NCBI GenBank assembly: GCA_001953115.1 | Contig: LSSL01002263.1 | Span: 29,108-93,107, forward strand | DNA length: 64,000 bases | Direction of reading: 5' to 3' | Origin: Smittium mucronatum | Lineage: Eukaryota > Kickxellomycota > Harpellomycetes > Harpellales > Legeriomycetaceae | Shown here: piece by piece, positions 24,918-39,064 of the stretch | Layout: every line of letters starts with the position of its first letter | How positions within the stretch are numbered: the stretch's first letter is position 1 | The notes under the pieces: generated by a model | Seen by the model: the letters and a program-made list of their open reading frames with translations, nothing else | Databases searched by the model: none | What the model was told of the DNA's origin: nothing | Translations under genes and position numbers: made by a program

Positions 24918-27900
24918 TTGCAACTATTGAAAAAAAATTTTGCAAATTTTATATTTATATTAGACGTTTTAATTCGATATTTTTATTGAATTTTATTATA
25001 TTTTTAGTTTTTTTTACTGTTTTTATGGCATAATAGATTTTTATTGTTTTTTAAGCGATTTAAATAGTATGTTTGGCTATAATTCTTATATGTTAACCTA
25101 AAATATTACAGGAGTTAGAATATTATTTTTCCAAAAGTGTTGGCATCAGCTACATTAACTTTATGAGTTAGATAATTTTGATTTTTTTTGATAGATTTCA
25201 TCTCATAATATAAATTGTTGTCGCTAGAAGTTGTTTCTAAAATAGAAATATCTATTTTAGTTATATTAATGATTTAGTATAAATGTATGATTAAATTACT
25301 TCCCTCAGTTTTTAATTTATACTATCAGTCAATAATGCATGTAAAATATTGATATAATGCTTAAATTTTTAGTTAAAAGGAATTTCTATAGATTTCATTC
25401 TCATTCATATAGTTTGTTTATATATTTTTTCTTTTAATTTTTTAGCAGTTCAAATAATTAGTTTCGCTACCTGTGAGAGATAATATATTGTTTTATAAAA
25501 ATTTTAGTGACAGAAATAATTTTTTACAAGTATCTAATGATCAAGATAAAAATAAGCTTCAATAACAATGAGTTGAGAGTTTTCCGATAATTTGATATTA
25601 AAAAAAATGAGGTCGAAAATTTATTCCAGTGTATTCGGCTTAAAAAATCTTTTTCTAACAGGAAATGATTAAAGGAAAATTTCCAAATTTACTGTTCAAT
25701 ATTTTCATGATTTTGAAAAATATAATTTTTTTATTCATTTTTCAACTTGAAACCTGCGCTTGAAATATTTATATAAAATATTGTGGTTTTTCAAAGTATA
25801 TTTCAGTTTTTTATTGATATTATATCAATAAGAATAAATAGAGTAAAGTTAAAAATAGATAAAAATATCTCTAGGATGAGGGGGGTAAAAGTAGATATAG
25901 AAGCTATGATCTTGGAATCAAAATTTACTATATAAACATAAATAAATTCTGATGAGATTTTTATTTCGTTTTTTATAAAAAATCTCTGTTAATATCTTTT
26001 AACTTAAATAGCACCTATTATATATGATGAGAAATTGTCAAAAAAAATTATTAGGTTATAAAAATATAATTTTTGAAACTATTATTTAATTTAAATATAA
26101 ATTTCAATTATTTTTTTAAATTTTTTAAAATAAACTATAGATCATAATTAAAAAATTATGATAATTTAAAAAGAAATACTGATATCTTATCTGCTTAATA
26201 AATTATCTTTTATATAATACTTTAGAGTATTTTTTTTCATAATATATCATTTTTTAATCGAAATTATAATAATATTCACTCTATCTAAAACTTTATATAT
26301 TATAGTGTTGGATATTCATTCATAATACTTTTTAGGATACTATGTTTTATTTAATCGGTTATAAAAAAAATTTTGTTTCCTCTTGTGATACTTAAATATC
26401 TATGAAATATGAATTTGATAACGATTTAATATCTTATTATATTATAGAAATTATTTTAAATCAAACTTTTAAAAAATTAATTAATTATATACAATTTAAT
26501 TGGAATTTTTTTTTAATAAATATTATATATACAAAAATAGTTGAATTCCCAATGATTGTGAATTTAAAATCATAATTCAGACGAAATATTATAATTTAAT
26601 TCTTATCTGATTTAAAATTATTTTTTGGAATACATATTTTTATATCAATAAATTAATCCTCATAAAATAAATATTTATGGATTACTAATAGAAAATCCGG
26701 ATCATAAGATTTATTTTAGAAGGAGCGATGGTATTTTTACTTATTTTTATACTTATTCATTCATTATATTATCATATAATATTTTCACAAAACCTGTATC
26801 ACGATGGTAAATTATTATAAATAAATTTTTTTCGGTTTTATACTAATATAAATAAAAAATTTACCATTATCAGTATCTAATAATTATTTTTAAAGAATTT
26901 ATGATATAACTAAAAAGAAATATTTTATGAGTAAATTATTCACTTAGAAACCTACAAAAAAAAGATAAATATATTTTCTAATTGAAAAATTTTGATAAAA
27001 TTGAAAATTTGAAAAATATCATTATGAATTGACGCTAAAAGATGTGAATTTTTAAGAAATAAATCGATAAATCCTCTTATACCTAATTTATGTCATAAAA
27101 AAAATAATAATTTATAGGAAAGTTTTTATAAATTTATCTAGTTAATTAAATCTATAAATTAAAATTTTCTTCTAACCGAATAATTAAAAACAAAAGTAGA
27201 ATAATAATACAAATTTTTTTTATATATTAAATGAAAAATTATAAATGTGACTTTTTTGAAACAAAAAAATGGTTTATCCATAGCCATTTGGATAAATGAA
27301 AAACCCGTTCAGACAACTCTTGATAAAATCACATCAAAAATTTTATTAATTGCAACCTGGAAACAAATTCATGGTACGACTGCTTAAGTTTAATTATATT
27401 ATAATCTTTATTAATATAATGCGTATATGATAGTAGAAAATTAATTGATAGAAAATAATAATGCTACATGATAAGTTGAAAAAATGAGAAACGTTGAAAA
27501 AGAGCTTTTTAAATTTACAGAAATCAATTATTTATTGTACGTATTAAAAATACTAAAAAAAGGAAGAATAATTTTTAAAAATTTATAAAAAATTAAAGAT
27601 GGAAATCAAATTTACTAAGTGCAATTATATATACAAATTATACTCCCAAAAGATTGTATGAAAAAAATATGGGATTATTTTATCACTATTAAGGTAGAGG
27701 TAGTCATATAACATACATCTTTTGTGATAAAGTGTAGATAATGCACCTATCTAGTTATATTATTATGAAAATTTCCGTACTTTTTTGATTAGCGATAAAA
27801 AAACTTGATAAAATTGTTAATTCTCTAAAATATATTAAACTTGAAGATGAAAATACTATCTATAAACAGAATAAAAATAATAAGATTTACTTACATTTTT

Positions 27901-28185
27901 ATTTTTAACCGGATATTGTATTATTCAGATATTATCCTGATATTGATTTTATTAAAAAATTTAATTTTTTTTATAAATTCTTTATCAATATGAAAAATTA
28001 TTTAGATTAATTGATACAAATCTTTCAATTATAACTTTATCAAGTCTATTATTAAATAAAATGAAAGTTACATAACAGAATAAAAAAATGAAGATTTGAT
28101 GATCAAATTAATAAAGATAAATAGTTTCATTTATCATATACTATAAAGAGATTAAAGTATACTAAAGAATAACCAAAACTTTTAC
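24918..28185. other. Gene-free A+T-rich stretch
   Basis: No supported gene. Directly after the solo LTR the base composition returns to background. A short purine patch (GGATGAGGGGGG) lies near 25873-25884. Confidence 0.55.
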
Positions 28186-28189
28186 AATG

Positions 28190-29010
28190 AATAATAAATA
28201 TTAGAAATTAAAACTAGGGAAATTATAATAACTTGTAAAGTTCATAGATATTAAAGAGCAAATAAAAAAGATTGTTTTCTCTAAAATAAATTTTGTTGAA
28301 AAGACAGAGAAAATTTTTTTTTCATAAATTATAAAAATAAATAGAATAAATTAAAAAGATAATAAAGATGAATAAATTATCAATTAAAATTGTAAAATAA
28401 ATGAGCGAGGATATAAATAACAAATGAAAAATATAAGTGGAGATTGTGTAGATAAATAAGATAATAGGAAGAAAATAAAAAAGAAAAAGAAAAAGAACGA
28501 AAAAGAAAAAGATATCAAGCAAAAATGGTGATAAATGATGAGAATATAATTTAGATAAAATTGGTAAATAATATTCTATGAAAAAGATAAATGAGATAAA
28601 ATTGGAGAGAAGAGATAAACAAGAAAAAAGAATAGAAAACAAGAATGAATAAAAAGAATATATATAAATGAAGATATGGAGGAGATACGAAATATAAGTG
28701 AGAAGAGGAAAATATATGTGTAAATAAATGATGTATCATAGGATGTGAAATAAAAAAGTACCTAAAAGTAAAATTTAAGAGATAAGGAGAAAGTATAAAA
28801 ATTCTAAAAAAGATTGAAAAAGAACGGGTTTAAATAAATTTAACAATAATGAAAAATAAGAAATAAATAAAATGTATAAATGTGAATAGGAGAAATAATA
28901 TAATTAAGATAAATATAATAATGCTAGAATTGATATAAAATACCAAATAAGTGATTAAAATATTAAGAAAACAACAAAAAAAGATAATAGTAAGAAAAAA
29001 ATAGGAATAA
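28190..29010. repeat. Purine-rich (A/G) low-complexity tract, about 0.8 kb
   Basis: The + strand is almost entirely A and G with scattered T and very few C. Runs such as GAAAAAGAAAAAGAAC near 28481-28511 and repeated GATAAATGA or GAGATAAA words occur throughout. Long antisense frames here (about 28322-28739) are only the reflection of purine strings as Phe/Leu/Ser/Tyr codons and are not genes. Such strand asymmetry is unusual in the window; the cause could be an old GA-type microsatellite or a triplex-forming tract. Confidence 0.7.
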
Positions 29011-32000
29011 AATAATTAATTCGATATATTTGGCATATTTTTTTTTTGAATCTATGAAATTACTTTTGAGGTCGAATTTTTTTGAATAAATTAAATATTA
29101 ATTAGAAATTTTTTAAATAAAACCCTAACTATGCTTTTTATATCATTTGAAACCGTGTTATTACAGATAGTATTTTTGAAAAATGTAAAAATAACAGTAC
29201 TTAATACCAAAAAACCTCAGTTGTGTATTGTTTTTAGAAATTTTTTTATATATATTAGAAAATCCTTAATATTAGTATAAATCTGTTTATTTTCAATTTT
29301 GACAAAGTAATTATTTTGAATATTTTCGAAAAATATACTGTTCTAAATTTATATTAATCAATAAAAAATAAAAACTTTTTAAGATTTATATATTTCAAGA
29401 TATATCAGACATTTTCTATACAGGATTATAAAATTTTTTCCTTTGTATGTATAATTTTTAATTTCACAGGCTAATTTTGCTGCCCAAAAAAACTCAGTAT
29501 ATTTTATATTGTTTCTATTGTATACAAAATGATTTTTGAGAAAATTTGGCCATTGAAATGGTTCAAAAGATAAAATTAATCTAGAAATAAGCCTTTAATT
29601 TAGAATTCTATTTGCACATGATAAATTTCTATGAATTAATATATGTAAAAATTTCATTTATAGATATGAAAATTTGATAATCTTTTAATTCTATAAAATT
29701 TTATAATTACAAATAACAAAATATATAAAAATAATTTGAAATTTTAAGTTATCTATATTTAGTTACTATTAATTTTATATTATATAAGTGCCTAGCTCTA
29801 CTATTAAAGTTATGTTATTTATTAATATAGTTTTAATTAAGTTGATTTTTTGAAGAATGTATCTTGATAATATTTAAATATTTATAACTAATTATGTGAA
29901 AATTTTCTCTGGGAATAATAATAATTTTAACCATCAAAATAATATACTTAAATTGCTAATAAAAAAAATTAAAGATAAAAATTTAAAATCTTATTAATAT
30001 GTATTTTTATGCAAAATATAAGTATTTAAAAAAATTAAATTAAAATAAAAACGAAACTTTATTAAAAAAAAAAATTAAGGAATCTCTAATATCTTTTATT
30101 TATAAATTATTGATAAATATTATATTTTATCCTTATTTGATTATCTTTTTTATAATAATAAGCTTGATTCATATTAAACACGGAAATTGATCATAAAAAA
30201 TATTTTCGCATAAGGTTATTTGATTAAAAATTTGATTTTTGAAAATTTTAAAAGATTCAATTTAAATCTCAGGAATAATTTTTTTATAATGATTTTAATT
30301 ATTATTATAACATAATTATTTTATAATTAATGCGTTTTGATATTTAAAAATCACCCTAAGAACCATTATATAAACTTTGAAATTTCATTTTAAAATAAAA
30401 AGTTATTTAAATGCGTTCAGATTAATATTAGTGCTTTTTTCTATTTTTTTACTTTATATAAACCTATTTCAGAAAATTAAATAAAGGGAATATTAGTCCT
30501 TTACACCAACTGATGAATAACGAAACGGTAATTAAATTTTTATTTTTTCATTATATAACTTTAGCACAGTCAGATAACAGAAGGACATAAATGGACATAT
30601 TTCGGTCTTCAAAGTTCTATTTTTAAAATAATTTCTCCGTTAAGAATACATTTATGACGGATAAAAAGTCTAAATTTTATTCTTGATTTCAATAATTCTC
30701 ACTTTAAATCAATTAATGAAGTAAATATTAGAATAAAACCTCAATTTTTTTATAATAGAACTACTAATAATTGTAAATAGGTTTGATCAATAGGTGGTAA
30801 TGTCGATACAAATTTAAAGTACCAATAAGTGCCACTATAGGCCAAAAAATGAATATAAAAATCAGTTTAATCGAAATTAAATTTTTCCCAAAACCAAGGA
30901 ATGAACTATTAAAAATACTGATAGTAAATTTTGTAAAATTTTTTTTAATATATAATGATTTAGTTTGGATGCATTGACAAATCCAATATCATATTAATTT
31001 ATGGTTCAGATAACAAATTTTATAAAAAATTCAAAGAAAAAGTTATTATAGGAGTGATTATTCAATATATATAAAGTATCTTTATTTATGATACTAGATA
31101 AATTTCGCAATGACAAATATAAAAAAATTGATAATTTGTATTTTTATATATTAATAGATTTTATTTTAAAAAGTTTTAAATTGATAGCTGCTGAAAAAAT
31201 CGTAATTTCGCTAATTTTGTAAATTTTATATTAAAATAATTTTATTCTTATAAAAAGCTAAGATTTAATAATATCAAACTTTCAAAAATTAAAAAAGATA
31301 TTCTGAGTTTATATACTAAAAAATTTCATCAAAATTTTGTTTTTATAAAGTATTTAATGTATAATAAATACTAAAAAGTATTGAATTTGAAAAAACGTTT
31401 TTAATTATACAAAATGATGAATAAAATTACATTTCCAAAAGATGATATTATTTTTTTTTACAGTTTAAATTGATCTAGCGTTTTAATAAATTTATTAACT
31501 TTTTTAGACTAACAATGATCATTTGTATTCATGTGCATTATTAATTTTTTCTTAATCTTAATATAAATTTCTAATTGGAAGAAAAAACTTGATACATTTA
31601 ATAATCATCGAAATAGATGAGCTGAACAAAATCATCATTCCGCAAATCAGTATGCCATATTTTTTATAGATTTTGTTGCATCATTTCATCTTCTGCATTA
31701 ATGTTCTCAAATTTTTGTAAAAGATTCAAATTTTTAGTACAAAAAAATTAATTTTATCAATAATTTTAATATAATTAACTATATTATGATAAAAATAATA
31801 TATTTATAACATGATGTTATTTATTTAAAAAAAATAATTTAACGATATAAATTCAAAAAAAAAAAATTGAATTAATTATATTTTATTATATTCAAATAAA
31901 TTATTTTTATACATTTTAAAATATCCAAGAAAATAAATTGTGACTTTATAATTTTAAATTTAGGTTTAATACCTTAAAAATAAATCAAGCTATAATTTAA

Positions 32001-35000
32001 AAAAATGAAAAAATAATTTCTCTTATTTGAATTTTGAAAATTAATTTTCAAAAGATATTTTTAAATACATAGAGGGTGATAAAAAATCTTAATTAAATTT
32101 CTAAGAGTATTTTTATTCAATTCAGTTATTATATTTTAATATTTTAATATTCCATATAAAAATTTAAAAATATAAAAAGGCATCTATTAATAAGTTTTTT
32201 TTTAAAAAAGTAATCTAAATTAAATTGAAACCGTTAGTATTTATATTTTCAAAATTGAAAAACAAAAAAAATTTAATAACAAAAAATTTTAATTTAATTA
32301 TTTGATAATTTTTGTAAAAATACAATTTTCAAAGAGTTAATAGTATTTAATTTTTCTTTTTTAAAACTATTATTAAATATTTGTTCTTTTTTATATTTAT
32401 ACAAAAAATATTTTAATATTAGTAGTTTGATCTTTTCGAGTAGTTCTGATCATAATTATAAAAAGAATTATTCGATCTTCTTAGGTATAAGCATTTTGGT
32501 AGCCTCTAAACTGGTAATTAACAAACAAATTTTGTTTCATTTTATTAATAATTCATCAAAATCAATTAAAAAGTATTGTTTACTATAATCTTGGTTATAT
32601 TTAAAAACGCCTTTTGCTAATACTGTTTTTGGATTAATAATCAGGTGCAATAATCTGGGCTAAGGCGTCATTGATTATATATAATTATTTTTGAAGAAAG
32701 ATAATATTTTTTTATTATCGGGTACTCGGAAAGACTAAAAGAAAATTATATATCATTACAGACTTAGCACACCAATTTTAACATTTTAAAAATAGTTTAA
32801 TAAACCAGTTATTTTTTTCTATGTTTAGTTTCATAAAATTACCTTTCTATTCCAAAAGCCATTTTTTACGGAAATAATGATCCATTTTGATAGATTTATG
32901 AAGTTAGCAATTTAATCTTGGGTATTAACCAAAAAGGTCAGAATTTAAAAATATTTAAGGACCATTCAAGACAGTATTGCCTAAAATTATTGATGATTTA
33001 ATCATAATAAGTTTTAAATCATTAAATAGTTTTGAACGCAAATACTGGTAAATAAAACTTTTTAAAAAGAACAGTTTATTCAAAGATCCACACTGAAATA
33101 ATGGTATCAGATTTTTTTGACAGTGTTTGAAAAAAATTCTGTTCAAAATACCAGATAAAGTTATTTTCATATTTTAGATAATTATGTACATCAAATTACA
33201 TTGAATAGACTGGAGTAATCCTATACAGTAATTCCCTATTAAAAAAATATTAATTTTCCATAAATTAAATTTTTACTGTTTAAATTATGGAAAAAACTCG
33301 GTGGAATCTAAAATCTAAAATCGAAAATTTCCCGCGAGTAAAGATAAACCACCAATAAAATTAAAAATATCGAGGAAACAAATAATTTAAAATATTATAA
33401 CTTATGTTATCGAACAATTAAAAAATGTATGTTCACTATAAAAATATAGAAATATTATATAAAATTTAAATTTAAATGGGGTATAAAAAACTATACCCAT
33501 GAAAGAATACAATCTCCCTTTATAAAGTAAAAATTTATAATAAAAATGAATTATAAATTATATTCCTAGTTTATATCTTTTAAAATTTAGAATTTAACTC
33601 TACCATCAGTTATTACTGACTCCAGCTATATTTATACGATATTAAATAAATCCTTACCAATCCATTCTACCGAATTGACTACTTAACCTTTAGTTTCAGT
33701 ACAAATATTCAACATTTCACCAAATGAGAAAACCTTCTTACTAATAATTAGCCTCTAGAAAGCAAAAAAGGATATAAATATAGAAAATTAGCTATTTTAT
33801 AATAATTAAGCTTTTCAACTTTTTCCTTTTCCTGGTACCAATTATGCAAACCCATATATATTATTCATCTACTTTTCTATTTTTATATTCACTATTCACC
33901 CAGTCATCCCTGAATAAGCCAGTTCCTTACAAATTGAGCATCATATTACATGGGATTATGAAAATATTTCCAATCATTAAAAATAGAACAATATCCTTTG
34001 TTTTTGTATTACAATAATTTTAAAATATATATTTATAAATTTTTTTTTATTTATATTAGTACTAATTCCAGACATTTCCAAATCTACATCTCCCTCAGCA
34101 AATACCTAGCGGAGCTTTTTTAAAGCTTACAAGAAGGATTTTTATTTAAAATACACAAAAAAAATTGATTTCAAGCGCTCATGGAATGTATGCTCATCTT
34201 CTGCATCTAGAGTAAATACCAAAAAAGTGGATTGTAAATTCCAACTTTTTGGAACTCTTATAAAACTTTATACAAAATAAAAAAAATACATATTTTTTTG
34301 AATAGTAGTTTACTAAAGTCATATAAAAATAAAAATATAGATCAATAATAACTAGAGAATGACTTATAAAACTATATAAATTTAATCTATAAAATATTTT
34401 ATTACAAGTTGACTAAAAAATATTAAGGGTGATACACAAGTTATGAAAACAATAATAAAAACATGTTAAGTATTAAGCTAATTATTATAAATGTTTGATA
34501 TGAATGAAAGCAAGTATATTTCATATAAATTAATTAATAGATTAAAAAAATTCGTAATTGACTAATTAAGAGATCTAAAAAAAAAAATTTTTTTGTTAAA
34601 TAATAATATTTGAAAAATTAATTTTAAAATTATTCTGAGTCTTAGTATAGTAAAATGTAAAAAAATTAAAATTCATATTGTTTTAATAAAATTTAGAGTA
34701 AAAATGTGATAAAGATAAAATTTTATAATTTTGATTAATATAAAATGAAAATTAATAGAAAATTTTAAAAATGTTTTTTTTTATTAATAAAAATCATATT
34801 AGTAAGCAAATAACGTTTAGTTATAAATTCCATATTAATTAATTATTTTATTTTATTATCATTATAAATTTATCAAACCTTTTCCAAATTAAGACTGAAA
34901 AAAGTACCATAACTGTAAAAAAGTAAAAAATGTTTGGGAAAAAGAAAATCCAATTATAATAGAATTAAAATTCAATTGGTAAAATGTAAGAATAATTATG

Positions 35001-35090
35001 TAAAAAATTATATAATTTTAAAAAAAGTGAATTAATACAAAAAAATTACACCAAATTTGGGAAGCTAAAATGTAAATATGTAAAAAGAAT
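29011..35090. other. Gene-free A+T-rich stretch
   Basis: No gene can be supported. Slightly G+C-richer patches at 32440-33240 and 33590-34230 contain short frames (for example a 71-codon antisense frame at 32955-33170 and, on +, GPFKTVLPKIIDDLIIISF near 32957) but no family could be recognised. A hairpin resembling ATGGGGTATA/TATACCCAT lies at about 33475-33501. Confidence 0.45.
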
Positions 35091-35092
35091 TT

Positions 35093-35287
35093 TTAATTTC
35101 CAAAATTAGTGTGTGCAAGTTCTTTGGCATCAGAAAACAATGACAGATAATTTTCTATGAATCTTAAGCTTATTTCTGATGAAATATAAATGTATGGTTC
35201 GTTATTGATGTTTATTATTATTCCTTTCGCCGGCTCATAGGGATCATTCAATATTCGAACCTCTTTGTTTAAACATGCCAGCACCAT
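35093..35287 (-). CDS. Small hypothetical protein, 64 aa, possible terminal exon
   Basis: An ATG-started frame encodes 64 residues of ordinary protein composition (Pro, Gly, Ala, Glu, Asp, Ser and Tyr well represented), unlike the Phe/Ile/Lys chance frames around it. It reads DPYEPAKGIIININNEPYIY and then helical codons ending in DAKELAHTNFGN. There is no signal peptide or membrane segment in this piece. Just upstream on the same strand another frame reads YIPDFTARYSGA (about 35365-35405), and a hydrophobic leader-like frame lies at 35774-35965. These could be exons or shards of one gene. No family is recognised. Confidence 0.35.
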   Translation of the reverse strand: MVLACLNKEVRILNDPYEPAKGIIININNEPYIYISSEISLRFIENYLSLFSDAKELAHTNFGN

Positions 35288-35364
35288 AAATTTTCTATTT
35301 GATTATTGATTTTATAACGCATAAAGCGATTTTTATTGAATTAACATAAAGAAAAATAGACTTA

Positions 35365-35965
35365 TGTTTATTGAGCCCCTGAATATCTAGCAGTAAAATC
35401 GGGTATATAATTTTATCCAGGAGAATTATCCAAAAAAATTAAGATACTAGATTATGAAACCCCAAAATCCGTCACTTTTTAATTAATCACGATATCCACT
35501 CGTTGAAATTCTCGTAAATACTTTATTTTTATTTTTGCTTCAAAATTTAGAATCTCAATTTAAGAGAATCCACCTATAGTATTACGTTACAAAATCTGGC
35601 TTTTTTTAGTTTAAAAACACATCATTTGTTTATTTTAAGATCTTCCTCCGGATCTAATAACAAAAATATAAAAGAAATTTTCATCTATATAGATATAAAA
35701 TTTCTCTATGCATCCGTATTCTGATTTTTTTATCAAAATACTTTATTTTTTGATTTATGATCAATAATTTTATCTATGTAACCTCAGTATGCGCTGCTTT
35801 TACACTAAAAGTTTTTAAATTTAAACGGCTATAAATAATTTGCTTACACAATAGGAAAAAAAATATCAAATAAAAGAAATTCAATAACTTTTTTAAAATA
35901 ATATAATGGATTTTTTCCATTTTTTTATCAAAAAATCTTATAAACAGCTGTAATTCTTTTTTCAA
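35365..35965 (-). pseudogene. Possible 5' part of the same gene: leader-like segment and shard
   Basis: The frame at 35774-35918 (from an internal ATG) begins MEKIHYIILKKLLNFFYLIF, a basic start followed by a long hydrophobic stretch as in a signal peptide or anchor, and ends KAAHTEVT. A short coding-looking shard, YIPDFTARYSGA, follows nearer 35365-35405. The frames differ and stops intervene, so this is either an intron-containing gene I cannot splice by eye or a decayed one. The link to 35093-35287 is inference from adjacency and strand only. Confidence 0.22.
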
Positions 35966-38900
35966 AATTTTCTACCGTTCCTTCTATTTTTAGAATAAAT
36001 TAATACCTTTACCTAACTATATGATATTTATTTGTGTATTTTGTGGTGATTTATTACTCCAGAAAAACTCAAGATATTCTCATGATTGAATAATAGCACA
36101 TAGTTAATTTATTGTATGTTTTTTATACCTCTAACATCTCAAGGAGCTAATATTTATTTCCAATTGGTATATTATTTCTTCTAAAAAGATTTAATTGATA
36201 AAATTTTATCATAAATCGTTATAATCTGCTTATTTATACTTCTATTATTTTATTTTCGAAAGAATTATTTTTTTGATTCAATTACTATTCTTTTGATATT
36301 TTTATTTTCTAAATATATGTTATAATAATTACTCAATCATCTCAATTAAAAATGATGATTTTTTTTTTTGTATCACGGAATTTTATTGTAAGATAACGTC
36401 ATTAAAAACTATACTAAAAAAATTTGAAAAAAAGAAAAAGACGTATAGAAAAGACTATTATCCTAACTACAATAAGCTCCTCTTCCGGACTACCGGCTGA
36501 GTACCTACGGGAAAAAATGATGATTTAATTATAAAATTTTATTAATAAATTTCCCTATTAAACTGATATTATACCTAGATTTAGAATAAAACCTATATGA
36601 AAATTAATTTTTAATGCGGGATTCTTTTATTTTTGTATAATCAAAAAATACCTAAGCACAAAAAATTAAAAATTTATTAACATATTATTATTTATTTTTC
36701 ACTAATTTTTTTAAAATGTAATATAAAAGGAACTGATAATTTTACACGCATACATTTATTATAATATATAAATTGTCTTAAAATAAAAATTAATTATATT
36801 TTAATATTAAAATAATTTTTTAAGGTTTGAAAAATTCTTATTTAAAATTCATAATATTTTAATTATTATTTTTAATTTTTTATATAATCTTTTAAAAAAA
36901 ATTCTGGGTGTGATTAGGTAATACATCAATTTATTTTATTAATCAAACCAAAATTCTCATAATTTACGGGAAAATTATGGAGATATTTTTTAATTAATAA
37001 ATTCAATTTTTCCTTGTTAAATTTATAAAAGGTACGAATGATTTGATACATAAATGAAATGAATAATAAATTTTAGAAATGATTTAAATAATATTAATAA
37101 TATATTTATCAAGGCAGATTGATTTAAGTGAAACTGGACCTGAAACTGAATTTGAAAAATAACATAAAGATATCATTTAAAACAAATATTTATATAAAAA
37201 AATAAAGAAAATTTATTAAATCGATATTAATCAGATAAAAATTATGTGTTTATATTATTCAAAAAGTATTTCTTTGAGTTTAATTGCATCAATATAAAAA
37301 TTTCAAATGTGAAAAAATAATATTTTACTCCTTTCAATTGCAAAATTTCCATAATATTCGTTTTTATTTCTTGAAATGATAAAGATTTTTTATTTCAGTT
37401 GAAATAATTCTTGATTGAATCATATTTTTAAAAAATTTCACGTTAACAAAATTTCATTAAATTTTTTGTTTAGGATTATTACCATAATTGAATATTAGAA
37501 CCCAACAGCTTTAAGTAAAGACTTAAATAAGTAACTTTTTCCAGGGAAATTGAATGAAATTTCATTTATTTTTGATTAAATTTGGAATTTTCGGAATCTT
37601 CTACTTATTGAATTTTATAATCCTATAAATTCAGTTATATTATTATACATCTGATCCAAATGTTAAAACCAGTTGATTTATAGATGTATATTTTTCATTT
37701 AAAGTATTAATATCCAATTTTTCCAAACCAGCAATATTAAGAATATTACTTCCTCTGGTTTTAGATAGAATTCTTACCATAATCTATCCGTTTTTATCTA
37801 ATAGCTCGATTTCACAAATAAAATAAATTCAATTTAATTTTAATAACAAAAATTTCAAGTATCTGATTTGGATATTCCTAGGAATTAGACAATAATTTTC
37901 ACTATTTTTACTTTTTATTCCATTAGGTTTATTTTGTACTACTTAATAAGAGTTCAAATATTTTAATATTTTTTAATTTTTAACTAGTCTTACTGAATGG
38001 GTAGAGACTAATTATCATATTATTATTAATGAAAACTTGAAAGAACTTTGATACTATTCAATTTATTTCACTCATTTTAGTTATTAAACTATACTATGCT
38101 CTTCCTTTAGTTTTTGGACCCAAGAATATTCAAGTTTCTGTTTTTTGGATTTTTTTTTAATAAGAATTAGCTATCTATAGGTCCTAAACATAGGAAAATT
38201 ATGTGCATTAATTATTAATAACTGATATCTCCATTTTTGTAGGAGAATTTTTAGTCAATCAAACTGAAAATTAAATTTTTTAATACTACACCTGATATTT
38301 AATTGTATTTAAATAATGTTAATTATTTTGATATCCTTGTTTTAGTAACATTTAAAAATATCTTAATTTCATAAAATTAATTTAAAATACACATTTTTTA
38401 AATAAAATTTAATCAAATTATAAATAATAAGTTATTTGATTTCTGATAAGTATATAAAGATTAATTAAATTTATGCATTATAAGTATTGTATTCTTACTA
38501 TCTATTTCCATATGATACCTCTAATATATTTAAAAAAATGGTTTTATTGTTTATTTCACTTAATAATTATAATTTGTAAAATTTTTAAACAGTTTATGAT
38601 TAATAAAATATCTAATCGGAAAATGGGATTTATTATTTTTAAAAAACATAAAAATACCCTATTTCTAATAAAATTTGACCTTCTTTTTAATTTATTAATA
38701 AATAATAACAATCTGTAAATTCCTAGTATAATTTTATAATATAATGTAGCTCTTTTTTCCGGATTAACCGTCTTTTAAATTAAATAATTTAGCATTATAG
38801 ATCATTTTATAATCAGATTCTTATTTTTCCTGTGAAGATTTATTATTTAAGTTAAAAAAATTTACTTAATAATATTAAAAATAGGTTAATCGGATGATTT

Positions 38901-39050
38901 TTAATAATTAAAATTAAAAATTTTAATTTTTTATATGATCTATGAAATTTTTTAATTGAAATTCATACATTTCAGTAAAAAAATTATTAATACGTTTGAA
39001 ATTCTTAATTCTAGCAATGATTTTACTATTACTAGGAATAATCTCTATTA

Positions 39051-39064
39051 GGGAGGGGGGGGGG
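39051..39064 (+). repeat. G-run: GGGA followed by ten G
   Basis: GGGA is followed by ten uninterrupted G residues, a striking homopolymer in this A+T-rich setting. It could be a short mononucleotide microsatellite or an assembly artefact. Confidence 0.85.

Noticed and set aside
28322..28739. Two long overlapping antisense frames of 106 and 62 codons
   Set aside because: They are the reverse reading of a purine-rich tract and consist almost only of Phe, Leu, Ser, Ile and Tyr; no start context or motif supports them.
32955..33170. 71-codon antisense frame
   Set aside because: No recognisable family; the opposite strand gives equally plausible short pieces, so neither could be supported.
35577..35585. 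TAGTATTAC, a match to the CRESS-virus origin nonanucleotide pattern
   Set aside because: No flanking inverted repeat forms the required stem, it is far from the Rep-type frame, and such a 9-mer is expected by chance here.
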